From: Deltaproteobacteria bacterium
GTDB lineage: Bacteria; Myxococcota_A; UBA796; GCA-2862545
Direction: 5' to 3'
Length of the DNA stretch: 38,124 bases
Assembly: GCA_011376105.1 (NCBI GenBank)
Contig: DRPG01000515.1
Span: 1 to 38,124 of the forward strand
Shown here: piece after piece, positions 25,235 to 34,895 of the stretch
How the letters are laid out: the number at the start of each line of letters is the position of its first letter
Position numbering within the stretch: the first letter of the stretch is position 1
The notes under the pieces: model-generated
Database searches by the model: none
Told to the model about the DNA's origin: nothing
The model's input: only the letters and a program-made list of their open reading frames with translations
Position numbers and translations under genes: made by a program

Positions 25235-25261
25235 CCTGCCCTCCCGTGGGGACGGGGCAGG
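25235..25261. terminator. Hairpin between the HIT and ASCH-like genes
   Basis: CCTGCCC (25235-25241) pairs with GGGCAGG (25255-25261), with an inner CCC/GGG extension across a one-base and a two-base interruption. It lies 30 bases after the HIT stop and 18 bases before the ASCH-like ATG on the minus strand. There is no T-run. It could end the HIT transcript or be a processing site. Confidence 0.4.
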
Positions 25262-25290
25262 GTAACACGCAGCTGTGGGCGCGCTCGGAC

Positions 25291-25665
<375 letters not shown>

Positions 25666-25688
25666 TCAGGGGCGGGGGCTCGGGCTGG

Positions 25689-25716
25689 ATCGTAGCGGGG
25701 CGGGGGGAGAGGGCAA
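25689..25716 (-). promoter_or_regulatory. Candidate promoter for the HIT gene
   Basis: On the minus strand TTGCCC (25716-25711) and TACGAT (25694-25689) are spaced by 16 bases, matching sigma-70-type -35 (four of six) and -10 (four of six) boxes. The predicted transcript would start about 50 bases before the TTG start. Confidence 0.4.
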
Positions 25717-25804
25717 GGGGAGGATCCAGGAGCTCGGGGGTTTGTAGGTGCCCGACGCCTGAGCCGTCCTCGTCCTTTCGCTCGGCGCTCCGCGACCACA
25801 CACC

Positions 25805-25824
25805 CACAGGGTAGCTGCCCTGTG
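25805..25824. other. Perfect 7-bp stem-loop in the HIT leader region
   Basis: CACAGGG (25805-25811) and CCCTGTG (25818-25824) form a perfect stem with a six-base loop. On the minus strand it begins six bases after the stop of the seven-codon mini-ORF at 25831-25854. No T-run follows. Confidence 0.5.
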
Positions 25825-25907
25825 CGGATATCAACGACGCAACGACATCAGCACACCGCGTACCTCCGTGCTGACGCGGCCACCACAGCCACCGTCACCG
25901 TCCCTCC

Positions 25908-25921
25908 GCCCCGGAAGGGGC
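25908..25921 (-). terminator. Possible terminator of the MopE-like lipoprotein gene
   Basis: GCCCC and GGGGC (25908-25921) enclose a four-base loop, 29 bases after the stop codon on the minus strand. It is short but compact and GC-only in the stem; no T-run follows, so efficiency is uncertain. Confidence 0.4.
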
Positions 25922-25949
25922 CTCCGGCGCTCGCCCCACGCGTTTTCGG

Positions 25950-28226
25950 CTAAAGGCAACCAGAGAACGCGCCGCACGAGGTGCTCTCGCTGACCAGGTC
26001 GCGAGAACGGCCAAAGGAGGTGAGGATGTCGTTGGGGGTGTTGTTCGTTGTGGCCCCGCTGCCCCAGAACGCTCCCTGGGTCTCCAAGCTTGAGAACAGA
26101 GCCAGGTACGCCCCACCTCCGCCCAAGATGGCCAGGTTCGAGGTAACCTCGCAGGCGCTGTCGAGCACGACCCCCCGGGTGGCGACATAGATCCCCCCTC
26201 CATTCCCCGAGGCCGTGTTGGCGTCAGCGATGACCCCAAACAGGTTGGAGGGTAGCCCGGTCAGGGCGAGCCCACCACCGTCTATCGCCGCGTTGCGCAT
26301 GACCTGGAGGCCGGTGAGGTCCGTGTCTTGAGCGACCAGACCTCCACCGAGGCCCGCGTCGTTGTCTGCGATCTCAGAGGACACATCCCCCTCGATCCTG
26401 GCTCCGATCGTGTAGATACCTCCACCTTCCAACGCGTGGTTGTTGGAGATGCTGCTGGAGAGGAGCTGCAGCGAGCCGGTGCTGGGGCTGCCGACGATCC
26501 CGATCCCACCGGCGCGGATCGAGGCGGTGTTGTCGGTGACGTCGGTGTTGTCGAGGACGATGTCGGCGGTGGAGCCATCGCCGGCAAAGAACGACAACCC
26601 CCCGCTGAGGAGGGCTGTGTTGGAGGTGAACGTCGAGGAGGTGAGCTGTAGGGAGCCTGCCCCGGTGGTCCAGATCGCGAAGAGCCCTCCCCCGTCGAAC
26701 GCGTCGTTACCCGAGATTGTGCTGTCGACGATCGACACGTTCCCCACATTCACGACGGAGACCCCTCCCCCGAACCCGAGCAGGTTCGTGATCGCCTCGT
26801 TGTCCTGGACCACACAGCTCGTCATGGTGAGCGTCGAGTTGCTGTCGCCCACGAAGTAGACGCCACCTCCACTGCCCACCGAGACGTTGCTCGAGATCTC
26901 GCAGCTGGTGAGCACCAGATCTCCGGTTCCTACGGCTCGTATGCCTGCACCGCTCTCCTCTGCGTGCTCGTTGCCCTCGACGATCGTGTCCGACAGCTCC
27001 ACGGTGAAGCCGGCTACTCCGAGCGCATCGATCCCCAGACCGTTGTTGCTGATCCGACTGTCGAGGACGACGAGGGTGCCGTCGACGACATCGAGGGCGG
27101 CATCGTCCGAGCCGCTCAAGGTGAGCCCCTCCAGGGTCAGGCGAGCGCCGGCCTCCACCGAGGCGATGATGCCTTGGCTCGCCTCGCGCAGGGTGGTGAC
27201 CCCGCGCCCCGAGGATCCCCTGAGGGTGAGCCCCTGGACGTCGCTCACCGAGAGCGTCGACAGCTCCCAGTCCCCTGGGCAGATGTCGACGGTCGCACCA
27301 GGTGATGCTGCGCTCAGGGCCGCATCGAGGGTGGCGAAGCTCTGCCCCGCCAGGGTCGCTGCGATCGAGACACCCTGACCATCCTCACCATCGCAGTCGC
27401 TGTCTAGGCCATCGCAGGCCTCGGGAGCTCCAACGTGGATCGAGGCGTTGGTGTCGTCGCAGTCACCTGCACCGGAGACGTGACCCGGAGGCTGAGCACA
27501 GGCCTGGACCTCGGTGTCTGGATCTCCAAACAGATCGCCGTCGCTGTCGAGATACCAAGAGACAAAGTCTTCCTCCGGGACATCCTCGTCGATCAGGTTG
27601 TTGCAGTTGTTGTCCAGCCCGTCGCAGTCGTCGCTCATGTTGGGAGCGATCGAGGCGTTGGTGTCGTCGCAGTCGTCGTCGTTGGCTGAGGCCTCCTGGG
27701 GTAGGCGGCAGGCGATGATCGGAGACGTTGGATCCCCATAGCCGTCGCCATCGGCGTCCACGAACCAGGTGAACTGCTGTGCGTCCTCGTCGACGTTCCC
27801 ATCGCAGTCGTCGTCGACGCCATCACAGCTGGCATCTCCCACGCCCGGGTTCCGAGCGGCGTTGGTGTCGTCACAATCACCCGGGCGCAGGCTCCAGCCT
27901 GGCTTGTTCCAGCCCAGGCAGGCGACAAACACTATCTCGTCTGCGCCGTAGCCATCCAGATCGGTGTCCTGGTACCAGGCCAGCCCTCCCTCGCCGATGT
28001 CGTCGACGAACCCATCGCAGTCGTTGTCCTTGTTGTCGTCGCACACCTCGGATGCGCCGGGGTAAACCCTGGCGTCTGCGTCGTCGCAGTCCCTGCCTCC
28101 GGCCAACACCGAGATGAAGCCATCACCGTCTCGATCACCCGCCTCGTCGACCATCTCCTGAGTCGCATACCAGCCACAACCAGAGAGAAGAGATAGAGCA
28201 AAGATAAGGTTGTACGAGCAAAACAA
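25950..28226 (-). CDS. Surface lipoprotein with MopE-type metal-binding repeats and a beta-helix
   Basis: A 758-residue secreted lipoprotein. Signal peptide with lipobox LLSGC (Cys17). Residues about 30-285 hold at least four MopE-type repeats of the form DCDDxNAxxxPG...CDGxDxDCDGxxDE, rich in Asp and Cys, as in the copper-binding surface protein MopE of Methylococcus and in many myxobacterial proteins; they probably bind Ca2+ or other metals. Residues about 290-740 are repeats of a right-handed beta-helix (short strands with NN, GGG and SSTFTSN-like turns), like polymorphic outer-membrane proteins. It ends in a Cys pair (SCGAFSGCL). TTG start has GGAGG five bases upstream. Its base composition is less GC-rich and its codons less biased than its neighbours. 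Probable role: surface adhesion or metal capture. Confidence 0.85.
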   Translation of the reverse strand: MFCSYNLIFALSLLSGCGWYATQEMVDEAGDRDGDGFISVLAGGRDCDDADARVYPGASEVCDDNKDNDCDGFVDDIGEGGLAWYQDTDLDGYGADEIVFVACLGWNKPGWSLRPGDCDDTNAARNPGVGDASCDGVDDDCDGNVDEDAQQFTWFVDADGDGYGDPTSPIIACRLPQEASANDDDCDDTNASIAPNMSDDCDGLDNNCNNLIDEDVPEEDFVSWYLDSDGDLFGDPDTEVQACAQPPGHVSGAGDCDDTNASIHVGAPEACDGLDSDCDGEDGQGVSIAATLAGQSFATLDAALSAASPGATVDICPGDWELSTLSVSDVQGLTLRGSSGRGVTTLREASQGIIASVEAGARLTLEGLTLSGSDDAALDVVDGTLVVLDSRISNNGLGIDALGVAGFTVELSDTIVEGNEHAEESGAGIRAVGTGDLVLTSCEISSNVSVGSGGGVYFVGDSNSTLTMTSCVVQDNEAITNLLGFGGGVSVVNVGNVSIVDSTISGNDAFDGGGLFAIWTTGAGSLQLTSSTFTSNTALLSGGLSFFAGDGSTADIVLDNTDVTDNTASIRAGGIGIVGSPSTGSLQLLSSSISNNHALEGGGIYTIGARIEGDVSSEIADNDAGLGGGLVAQDTDLTGLQVMRNAAIDGGGLALTGLPSNLFGVIADANTASGNGGGIYVATRGVVLDSACEVTSNLAILGGGGAYLALFSSLETQGAFWGSGATTNNTPNDILTSFGRSRDLVSESTSCGAFSGCL

Positions 28227-28566
28227 GGAGACCTCCGCGGGAGATGGGGTGGGGTACAGAGCCAGGCCCCCAAGATGGTCGAGTGTTGTGCTCTTGGCCA
28301 GACCAAGACCGGAAGTTCACGGGGGAAGTTGTCAGAGCTAGCCAGAGAGCACGACTCTGGAGAACCCAGAGGGGATCCGCCGCACCCGGCGGAGCCGGTC
28401 CCATCGGTCACCTCTAGAGCAATTTTAGCCAACAACCCAGATCCACGGCTGTTCTCCCCCTCGCTCCGTCGAAGAACCACTCAAGCGGTACCCGCGGCAC
28501 CCGAATGGACAGTGGGCCGGACATGCACACGGCGGCCCCAAACAACGCCTCGAACACGGAGCCGAC
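28227..28566. promoter_or_regulatory. 340-bp divergent control region between the lipoprotein and flagellin genes
   Basis: The largest gap in the window, less GC-rich than its surroundings. It holds three half-sites CCAGAG (28342), CTCTGG (28355) and CCAGAG (28366) that can pair two ways. It also holds a perfect TCCGCCG/CGGCGGA stem (28376-28393) and a short CTTGG-N5-CCAAG palindrome around 28304. No clear sigma-54 box (GG-N10-GC) was found. TCAA and CCGAAT, 16 bases apart just upstream of flagellin, resemble a weak flagellar sigma-28 promoter. Confidence 0.5.
28376..28393. other. Perfect 7-bp stem-loop upstream of flagellin
   Basis: TCCGCCG pairs with CGGCGGA around the loop CACC. It lies about 175 bases before the flagellin start and would be in the leader if transcription starts upstream of it, or could end the transcript of an antisense RNA. 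Confidence 0.5.
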
Positions 28567-29400
28567 ATGGCGCTGACCGTCAGAACCAACCTGACCACGA
28601 TGAACTCGATCTCATACCTGAACACGAGCAACCAGAAGCTCTCGAGCTCGCTGGAGCGGATCAGCTCGGGGATGCGGATCAACAGCGCGGCGGACGACGC
28701 TGCGGGCCTCGGTGTGGCCGAGAGCCTCGACGCAGCAGGCCGCAGCCTGCGGATGGCGATGCGCAACACCAACGACGGGATCGCGGTGGTGCAGACGGCG
28801 GAGGGCGCAGCCAACGAGGTGGCGAACATCATCAAGCGGATGCGGGAGCTGGCGATCCAGTCCGCGTCGGAGACGATGGAGAACACCGAACGTACCTACA
28901 TCAACGACGAGTTCACCGCCCTGTCCACCGAGGTGGATCGGATCGCGACCGTCACCGAGTTCAACGGGCTGGCGCTCGCCGACGGCACCAACGCCACCAT
29001 CAACGTCCAGGTCGGCATCAACAACGTCGCGGCCATCGATCGGATCGCCATCACCCTGGGGGATCTGACCTCGGTGACGCTGGGCGTGGACACCGGCAGC
29101 ATCGATCTGTCCACCGCGGCCGGCGCTCAGGGCGCCCTGGCGGGGCTCGACGCCGCGCTCGACGCCGTCAACCAGAACCGCTCCACCTACGGGGCGACCC
29201 AGAACCGGCTCGAGAGCGCCTACCGTGCCCTGGACAACTACACCCAGAACCTCGCCTCCGCCGAGTCACAGATCCGAGACACGGACTTCGCGGTGGAGTC
29301 CGCGGAGATGGCCAAGCTTCAGATCATGCAGCAGGCCGGAGTGGCGGCCCTCGCCCAGGCCAAGAGCATCAACTCCCAGGCCGCACAGCTGCTGCAGTGA
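28567..29400 (+). CDS. fliC: Flagellin
   Basis: A 277-residue flagellin, short because the variable surface domains D2/D3 are missing and only D0/D1 remain. The N-terminus has the conserved LSSSLERISSGMRINSAADD, VAESLDA and AMRNTNDGI segments; the C-terminus has NRLESAYRALDNYTQNL and the conserved end QAGVAALAQAKSINSQAAQLLQ, of which ALAQAKSINSQAAQLLQ is typical for export and polymerisation. ATG has GGAG six bases upstream. It is followed six bases after the stop by a strong hairpin, then by a glycosyltransferase and a sulfotransferase-like gene, suggesting a modified filament. No other flagellar gene is in the window. Confidence 0.95.
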   Translation: MALTVRTNLTTMNSISYLNTSNQKLSSSLERISSGMRINSAADDAAGLGVAESLDAAGRSLRMAMRNTNDGIAVVQTAEGAANEVANIIKRMRELAIQSASETMENTERTYINDEFTALSTEVDRIATVTEFNGLALADGTNATINVQVGINNVAAIDRIAITLGDLTSVTLGVDTGSIDLSTAAGAQGALAGLDAALDAVNQNRSTYGATQNRLESAYRALDNYTQNLASAESQIRDTDFAVESAEMAKLQIMQQAGVAALAQAKSINSQAAQLLQ

Positions 29401-29405
29401 GCCTG

Positions 29406-29448
29406 GTGGTGGTCGGGGGAGCTCACCAGGGGAGCTCCCCACCACCAC
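29406..29448 (+). terminator. Strong stem-loop after flagellin
   Basis: GTGGTGGT-CG-GGGGAGCT (29406-29423) pairs with AGCTCCCC-ACCACCAC (29433-29448): 16 base pairs with a two-base bulge and a nine-base loop. It starts six bases after the flagellin stop. The T-run is absent, so it may instead stabilise the abundant flagellin mRNA or limit read-through to the downstream genes. Confidence 0.7.
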
Positions 29449-29534
29449 GACGCGGCTGTCGCTCTGCTCCACCCGACCCAGGATCTGCTCAAGAGACGGC
29501 GGCCCGTGCCGATCGGTGCCCCGAGGAGGCCCGC

Positions 29535-30926
29535 ATCCCCAGGATCACCCTCTGCATGATCGTGCGCGATGAGGCCGAGATGCTGCCCGCGTGCCTCGCC
29601 TCGGTGGCCGGCGCGGTGGATCAGATCGTCGTGGTCGACACCGGGAGCGTCGACGAGACCGTCGAGATCGCCCGTCTCGCCGCGGCCCACGTCGTCCAGC
29701 ACCCCTGGCGGGACGACTTCGCGGACGCACGCAACGCTGCGCTGTCCTTTGCGCTGGGCGACTATGTGCTGATCCTCGACGCGGACGAGCAGCTGGCGCC
29801 CGGCGCAGCCAAGGCGCTCCGCAGCGCGCTGCTCGAGGCCCCGGCGGACTGCTACCTGCTCCCGCTGCACAACGCCGACGCGCTGGACGCGGCCCCGGCC
29901 GAGGTGCTCGCCGGCTCCCGGCGGGAGGGCGGGATCGCCTACCTGCCGAGGCTGCTCCGTCTCACCCCGGATCTACGCTGGGAGGGGACGATCCACGAAC
30001 ACATCCGGAGCTGGCTGCAGCGCCACCAGGCCTCGCGCCTGCTGCCCGGTGTAGCGATCATCCACTATGGCTACGTACCCGAGATCTGGAGGCGTCGGGA
30101 CAAGGGCACCCGCAACCAGCGCATGCTGGAACAGCGCTGCCGTGACGAGCCCAACAACCCCGATCCCCGGGCCTATCTGGCGCGGGATCTCGTGGCCCGT
30201 GGAGATCCAGAGGCGGCCCTGGAGCTGGCGCTGGAGGCCTGGGAGCTGCTCCGAAGGCTGCCAGCCCCCGATCGCCTCCGACCGATCGGAGCCTCCCTCG
30301 TCAGCACCACCCTCGAGCTGCTCTCCCGGCACACAGATCCCCTCACCGCCCTGCCCTACGCCTCAGAAGCCCTGACCTGGGGCCACACCCACCCCGACGC
30401 GCTGTTCTTCTGCGGGATCACCCTCGAGCGCGCGGCCGAGGTCGAGGATCGGAGCCACCACCTAAGGGAAGCCCTCGGGTGCTACCGCCGGGCCCTGGCC
30501 TCGGACGAGCCCGGGACGCTGCCTGTCACCCGGGGCCTGCGGGCGTCGACCCTGCCGCTGCGGATGGGGCTCGCCCAGTGCAAGCTCGGAGATCACGAGG
30601 CCGCCCTCGAGTCCCTCGCGAGCGTCCGGCCCACGGTGCCCGACACGATCCCGCTGCAGCTCGCCCTCGCCGAGGCCCTGACCGACGCTCAGCGACACGA
30701 CGAGGCGCTCCAGCTCCTGGAGCCCACCCTGGGGACGGACAGCTCCGATCCCTGGTGGCTCGGGGCGGAGATCGTGTGGCGCCTGGGGCTAGTCCAGGAC
30801 GCGATCCACTTCCTGAAGCACGCACGCCAGCTCGGCCCCCCCCTCGAGACCCACCGACAGCGACGCGGTGCCACGCTGATCGCAGAGATCCAGCGTCACC
30901 TGCAGGCGCAGGAGGTGGCCCCTTGA
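29535..30926 (+). CDS. Family 2 glycosyltransferase with C-terminal helical repeats (candidate flagellin glycosyltransferase)
   Basis: A 463-residue protein: GT-A domain (about 1-220) and TPR-like helical repeats (220-460). ITLCMIVRDEAEMLPACLAS and VVVDTGSVDETVEIA are the classic start of this family, LILDADEQL carries the metal-binding DxD, and WEGTIHEH the acceptor side. Related GT-TPR proteins glycosylate surface proteins or peptides. No ATG, GTG or TTG lies between the flagellin hairpin and the conserved core. The ATC at 29535 has AGGAGG five bases upstream and gives PRITLCMIV, exactly the family N-terminus, so an AUC start is the best reading. An in-frame GTG at 29397 overlapping the flagellin stop would read through the hairpin. 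Position suggests flagellin as acceptor; this is inference. Confidence 0.8.
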   Translation: MPRITLCMIVRDEAEMLPACLASVAGAVDQIVVVDTGSVDETVEIARLAAAHVVQHPWRDDFADARNAALSFALGDYVLILDADEQLAPGAAKALRSALLEAPADCYLLPLHNADALDAAPAEVLAGSRREGGIAYLPRLLRLTPDLRWEGTIHEHIRSWLQRHQASRLLPGVAIIHYGYVPEIWRRRDKGTRNQRMLEQRCRDEPNNPDPRAYLARDLVARGDPEAALELALEAWELLRRLPAPDRLRPIGASLVSTTLELLSRHTDPLTALPYASEALTWGHTHPDALFFCGITLERAAEVEDRSHHLREALGCYRRALASDEPGTLPVTRGLRASTLPLRMGLAQCKLGDHEAALESLASVRPTVPDTIPLQLALAEALTDAQRHDEALQLLEPTLGTDSSDPWWLGAEIVWRLGLVQDAIHFLKHARQLGPPLETHRQRRGATLIAEIQRHLQAQEVAP

Positions 30927-31747
30927 AGCTGATCTTCACCCTGACCGCCGGCCGCACGGGGACGGGCTTCCTCGCTCAGCTGCTCCAGGCGAACCTCCCC
31001 GACGCCGTGGTGCACCACGAGCACCTGGGCTGGCGAGCCTTTGGCCTGGACACGCCCGATCTGTCCCACCTGCTGCGCTTCAACAACGAGGGCTTCACCG
31101 AGCCCGTCCGGGCCTTCTGGCAGCGCAAGCTGTCCCGGATCCTAGAGCTCGACGTGCCCTGCTACGCCGAGACCTCCCACATCCTGATGAAGGCGGGCCT
31201 GGTCGAGGCCCTGTCGATGCTCCCCGCTGGACACGAGGTCCACCTGATCGCCCAGCGCCGGGACTGGATCCAGACCCTCGCGAGCTACCACCGCCGGTTC
31301 GATCTGGTCAACCTCGGCAACCGATACCTCTGGTACCTCGATCCAGGCTACCAGCGCAGGCTGGTGGATCCCGAGCCCTTCCTCGAGCTGGGCCTCCACG
31401 GGCTCCGGCTGTGGTACCTGCTGGAGATCGAGGTACGATCAGCCTGGTACCGCCTCAGGTCCCGGCCCCCCAGCGCCCCGATCACCGTCCACCAGACCTG
31501 GCTGGAGCAGGTCACCACCCGATCCGGAGCGCGCGAGCTGCTCTCGGCCCTGGGCGCCCCCCCCGGCGCGATCGAGCTGCCCCCGAAGGTCAACGCCGGA
31601 CAGGGGGGGATCCCCGTCACCGAGTCCCTCCTGAGACAGCTGTCGGAGCTGGTCGCGCAGCTCGGGGACTTCGAGCCCGACTCAGCAGCCCGACCCCTGC
31701 TCCATGACGGACGAGATCCATTCGCCCCCGTGGCCCCGGCGGGCTGA
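30923..31747 (+). CDS. Sulfotransferase-like protein
   Basis: A 274-residue protein that begins with a P-loop-like LTAGRTGTGFLAQLL, resembling the 5'-phosphosulfate-binding loop of PAPS-dependent sulfotransferases (typical form GRtGSt.l..lL). A conserved-looking His (VVHHEHLGWRAFG) follows where such enzymes place the catalytic base, and there is a RRDWIQTLASYHRRFD stretch where the 3'-phosphate motif (R..rd...S.y.R) is expected. It would transfer sulfate from PAPS to a glycan or protein. TTG start overlaps the stop of the glycosyltransferase (TTGA) with AGGAGG eight bases upstream: translational coupling. The family call is from motif resemblance only; other P-loop families are possible. Confidence 0.65.
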   Translation: MKLIFTLTAGRTGTGFLAQLLQANLPDAVVHHEHLGWRAFGLDTPDLSHLLRFNNEGFTEPVRAFWQRKLSRILELDVPCYAETSHILMKAGLVEALSMLPAGHEVHLIAQRRDWIQTLASYHRRFDLVNLGNRYLWYLDPGYQRRLVDPEPFLELGLHGLRLWYLLEIEVRSAWYRLRSRPPSAPITVHQTWLEQVTTRSGARELLSALGAPPGAIELPPKVNAGQGGIPVTESLLRQLSELVAQLGDFEPDSAARPLLHDGRDPFAPVAPAG

Positions 31748-31813
31748 TCCCGGGGCCACTCTCCCCTGGAATCTGCGCCCCGGTGGGCCGTAGTCAAGCC
31801 AGGAGGATCCCCC

Positions 31814-32440
31814 GTGCGCTTCCCCACCGCAGCGATGGACGGCCTGCTCCTGGGCAGCACCTTGATCCTGGTGACCCTGCCGGTGGCCGCGTTCATCCTC
31901 GCCGCATGGATCCCCCACCGCACCGATCTGTTCGGGGCCATCGGCTCGGTGTTGGTCGTGGTCTACGCCGGGATCTGGCTGTTCGGCCGGCCGAGCCAGC
32001 TGGAGATCACCCCCCAGGGGCTGATCATCCACTTCCCGATGCGGCTCCTCGAGCTGGACCGCGCCTGCATCACCGGAGTGGAGGTGTTCGAGGGGACCCG
32101 GTTCCTCCAGGAGCACAGCACCGCGCTCCGGCTGGGGGTGAGCAGCCTGTGGGGCGGCTTCGACTGGCTGTGGGGGAGGGCGAGCGCCCGTGAGGTCTAC
32201 CTCTCCCGGCGCTCAGACCTGGTGGTGGTCTCCCTCGCGGGGCGCCGTCCGCTGCTGCTCTCTCCAGCAGATCCGATCGGGTTTGCCCAGGCGCTGATCC
32301 CCACAGCACAAACCCCTGAGACCCCGACCCCAGAGACAGACCAGACCCCCGCGACTCCGGCGACGGCGGCCCCCGCGACTCCGGCGACGGCGGCCCCGGC
32401 AGAGGCGACGGCCAGCAGCTGGGCGGACTGGACGGGCTGA
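31814..32440 (+). CDS. Membrane protein with a PH-like domain and repetitive tail
   Basis: A 208-residue protein with two N-terminal hydrophobic helices (about 9-33 and 39-56), then SQLEITPQGLIIHFPMRLLE, the start of a bacterial PH-like (bPH) domain common in small membrane proteins. The last 40 residues are Thr/Pro/Ala-rich with repeated PATPATAA. GTG 31814 has AGGAGG at good distance. It follows the sulfotransferase-like gene by 66 bases. Role unknown; similar proteins are structural or regulatory envelope proteins. Confidence 0.6.
   Translation: MRFPTAAMDGLLLGSTLILVTLPVAAFILAAWIPHRTDLFGAIGSVLVVVYAGIWLFGRPSQLEITPQGLIIHFPMRLLELDRACITGVEVFEGTRFLQEHSTALRLGVSSLWGGFDWLWGRASAREVYLSRRSDLVVVSLAGRRPLLLSPADPIGFAQALIPTAQTPETPTPETDQTPATPATAAPATPATAAPAEATASSWADWTG
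32347..32394. repeat. 24-bp in-frame tandem repeat (PATPATAA)
   Basis: Two perfect adjacent copies of a 24-bp unit beginning CCCCGCGACTCCGGCG at 32347 and 32371, in the 3' end of the PH-like membrane gene. They encode the Thr/Pro/Ala repeat of its disordered tail. Confidence 0.9.
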
Positions 32441-32452
32441 CCCGCCCGCGGG

Positions 32453-33172
32453 CTACGTGCCCTGTCGGATCTGGGCCAGGTAGTGGGCCGCCTTGCGAAA
32501 GTCCCAGCCCGTGCGCTCCATGATCGCCTGGACCGTGCCAGCGAGCCCCACATCGACGATCATCGCCTCGATCTCAGCGCGCGAGGGGGGCTGGCGGGCC
32601 AGGGCAGCCCGGGGCTGCTCCACGCGCTCGACCTGCCTCTCGGGAGGATCGTTGCGCCGGGCGGCCGCCCTGGGGGGCGCCCGGCGGGGCTTGTCCGCCT
32701 GCTTGGGCTGGGCCCCTGGACGGGATCGCTGCTGCTGGGTGTGGCGCTCGATGGCCTGCTCCCTGCGCCGCCGGGAGACCACCTCGTTGTGCTGGACCGC
32801 CTCGCTCTCGTCGATCGAGTCGTCGTAGCGGCGCCCGGACATCGCGTGGAAGCCGAGATCGTCGACCTCGATCACCCGCCCGTCGCGCCAGTGGCTGCCG
32901 AAGTGCGTGTCATCCCACGCCTGGCTGGGCCAGTCCTGTGAGCGGAAGGTCCGCTCGCTGGAGGGACGCTGCGAGGGCCAGGGGACGAGATCGGGGCCTA
33001 GATCGAGGGGGACGAAGGCCGCGTTGTGGACAGGCCGCTCCCGCTCAGAGTCGAGGTTGGGGTTCACCGTCCTGCGGAACTCGTGGACTCGGGCCAGCGA
33101 AGCAGCCAGGGGGGCCCCCAGCGTGACCGTCACGACGAGCCCGCTGATCACCAGCAAAGATTCCAAGAGCAT
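32453..33172 (-). CDS. Single-pass membrane protein of unknown function
   Basis: A 239-residue protein. One hydrophobic helix at the N-terminus (LLESLLVISGLVVTVTLGA, 2-21), then a polar, Arg/Gln-rich and probably disordered body. A C-terminal helical segment of about 45 residues follows (IEAMIVDVGLAGTVQAIMER and HYLAQIRQGT), which looks folded. ATG 33172 has GGGAGA six bases upstream; the longer frame reads across the divergent antiporter gene. Its stop is only 12 bases from the convergent PH-like gene's stop. No family recognised. Confidence 0.6.
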   Translation of the reverse strand: MLLESLLVISGLVVTVTLGAPLAASLARVHEFRRTVNPNLDSERERPVHNAAFVPLDLGPDLVPWPSQRPSSERTFRSQDWPSQAWDDTHFGSHWRDGRVIEVDDLGFHAMSGRRYDDSIDESEAVQHNEVVSRRRREQAIERHTQQQRSRPGAQPKQADKPRRAPPRAAARRNDPPERQVERVEQPRAALARQPPSRAEIEAMIVDVGLAGTVQAIMERTGWDFRKAAHYLAQIRQGT

Positions 33173-33239
33173 CCGTTCTCCCTGCTCCGGTATCGTATCC
33201 GATCCGTCTGCACTATCCTCCCCCCTCCCTGGAGCTACC

Positions 33240-34874
<1,635 letters not shown>

Positions 34875-34895
<21 letters not shown>

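Noticed and set aside
25849-25879. H-type pseudoknot
   Set aside because: The two 6-bp stems interleave, but no bases separate the last two arms, so both cannot form fully at once; alternative hairpins fit better.
28227-28566. Sigma-54 promoter for flagellin
   Set aside because: The closest match (TGGTCGAGTGTTGTGCT) has GG and GC eleven bases apart instead of ten and lacks the consensus around them.
28275-29534. Upstream 420 codons of the frame that contains the glycosyltransferase
   Set aside because: This part lies out of frame within flagellin and its hairpin and is Arg/Gly/Asp-rich. Only the sequence from about 29535 has family features.
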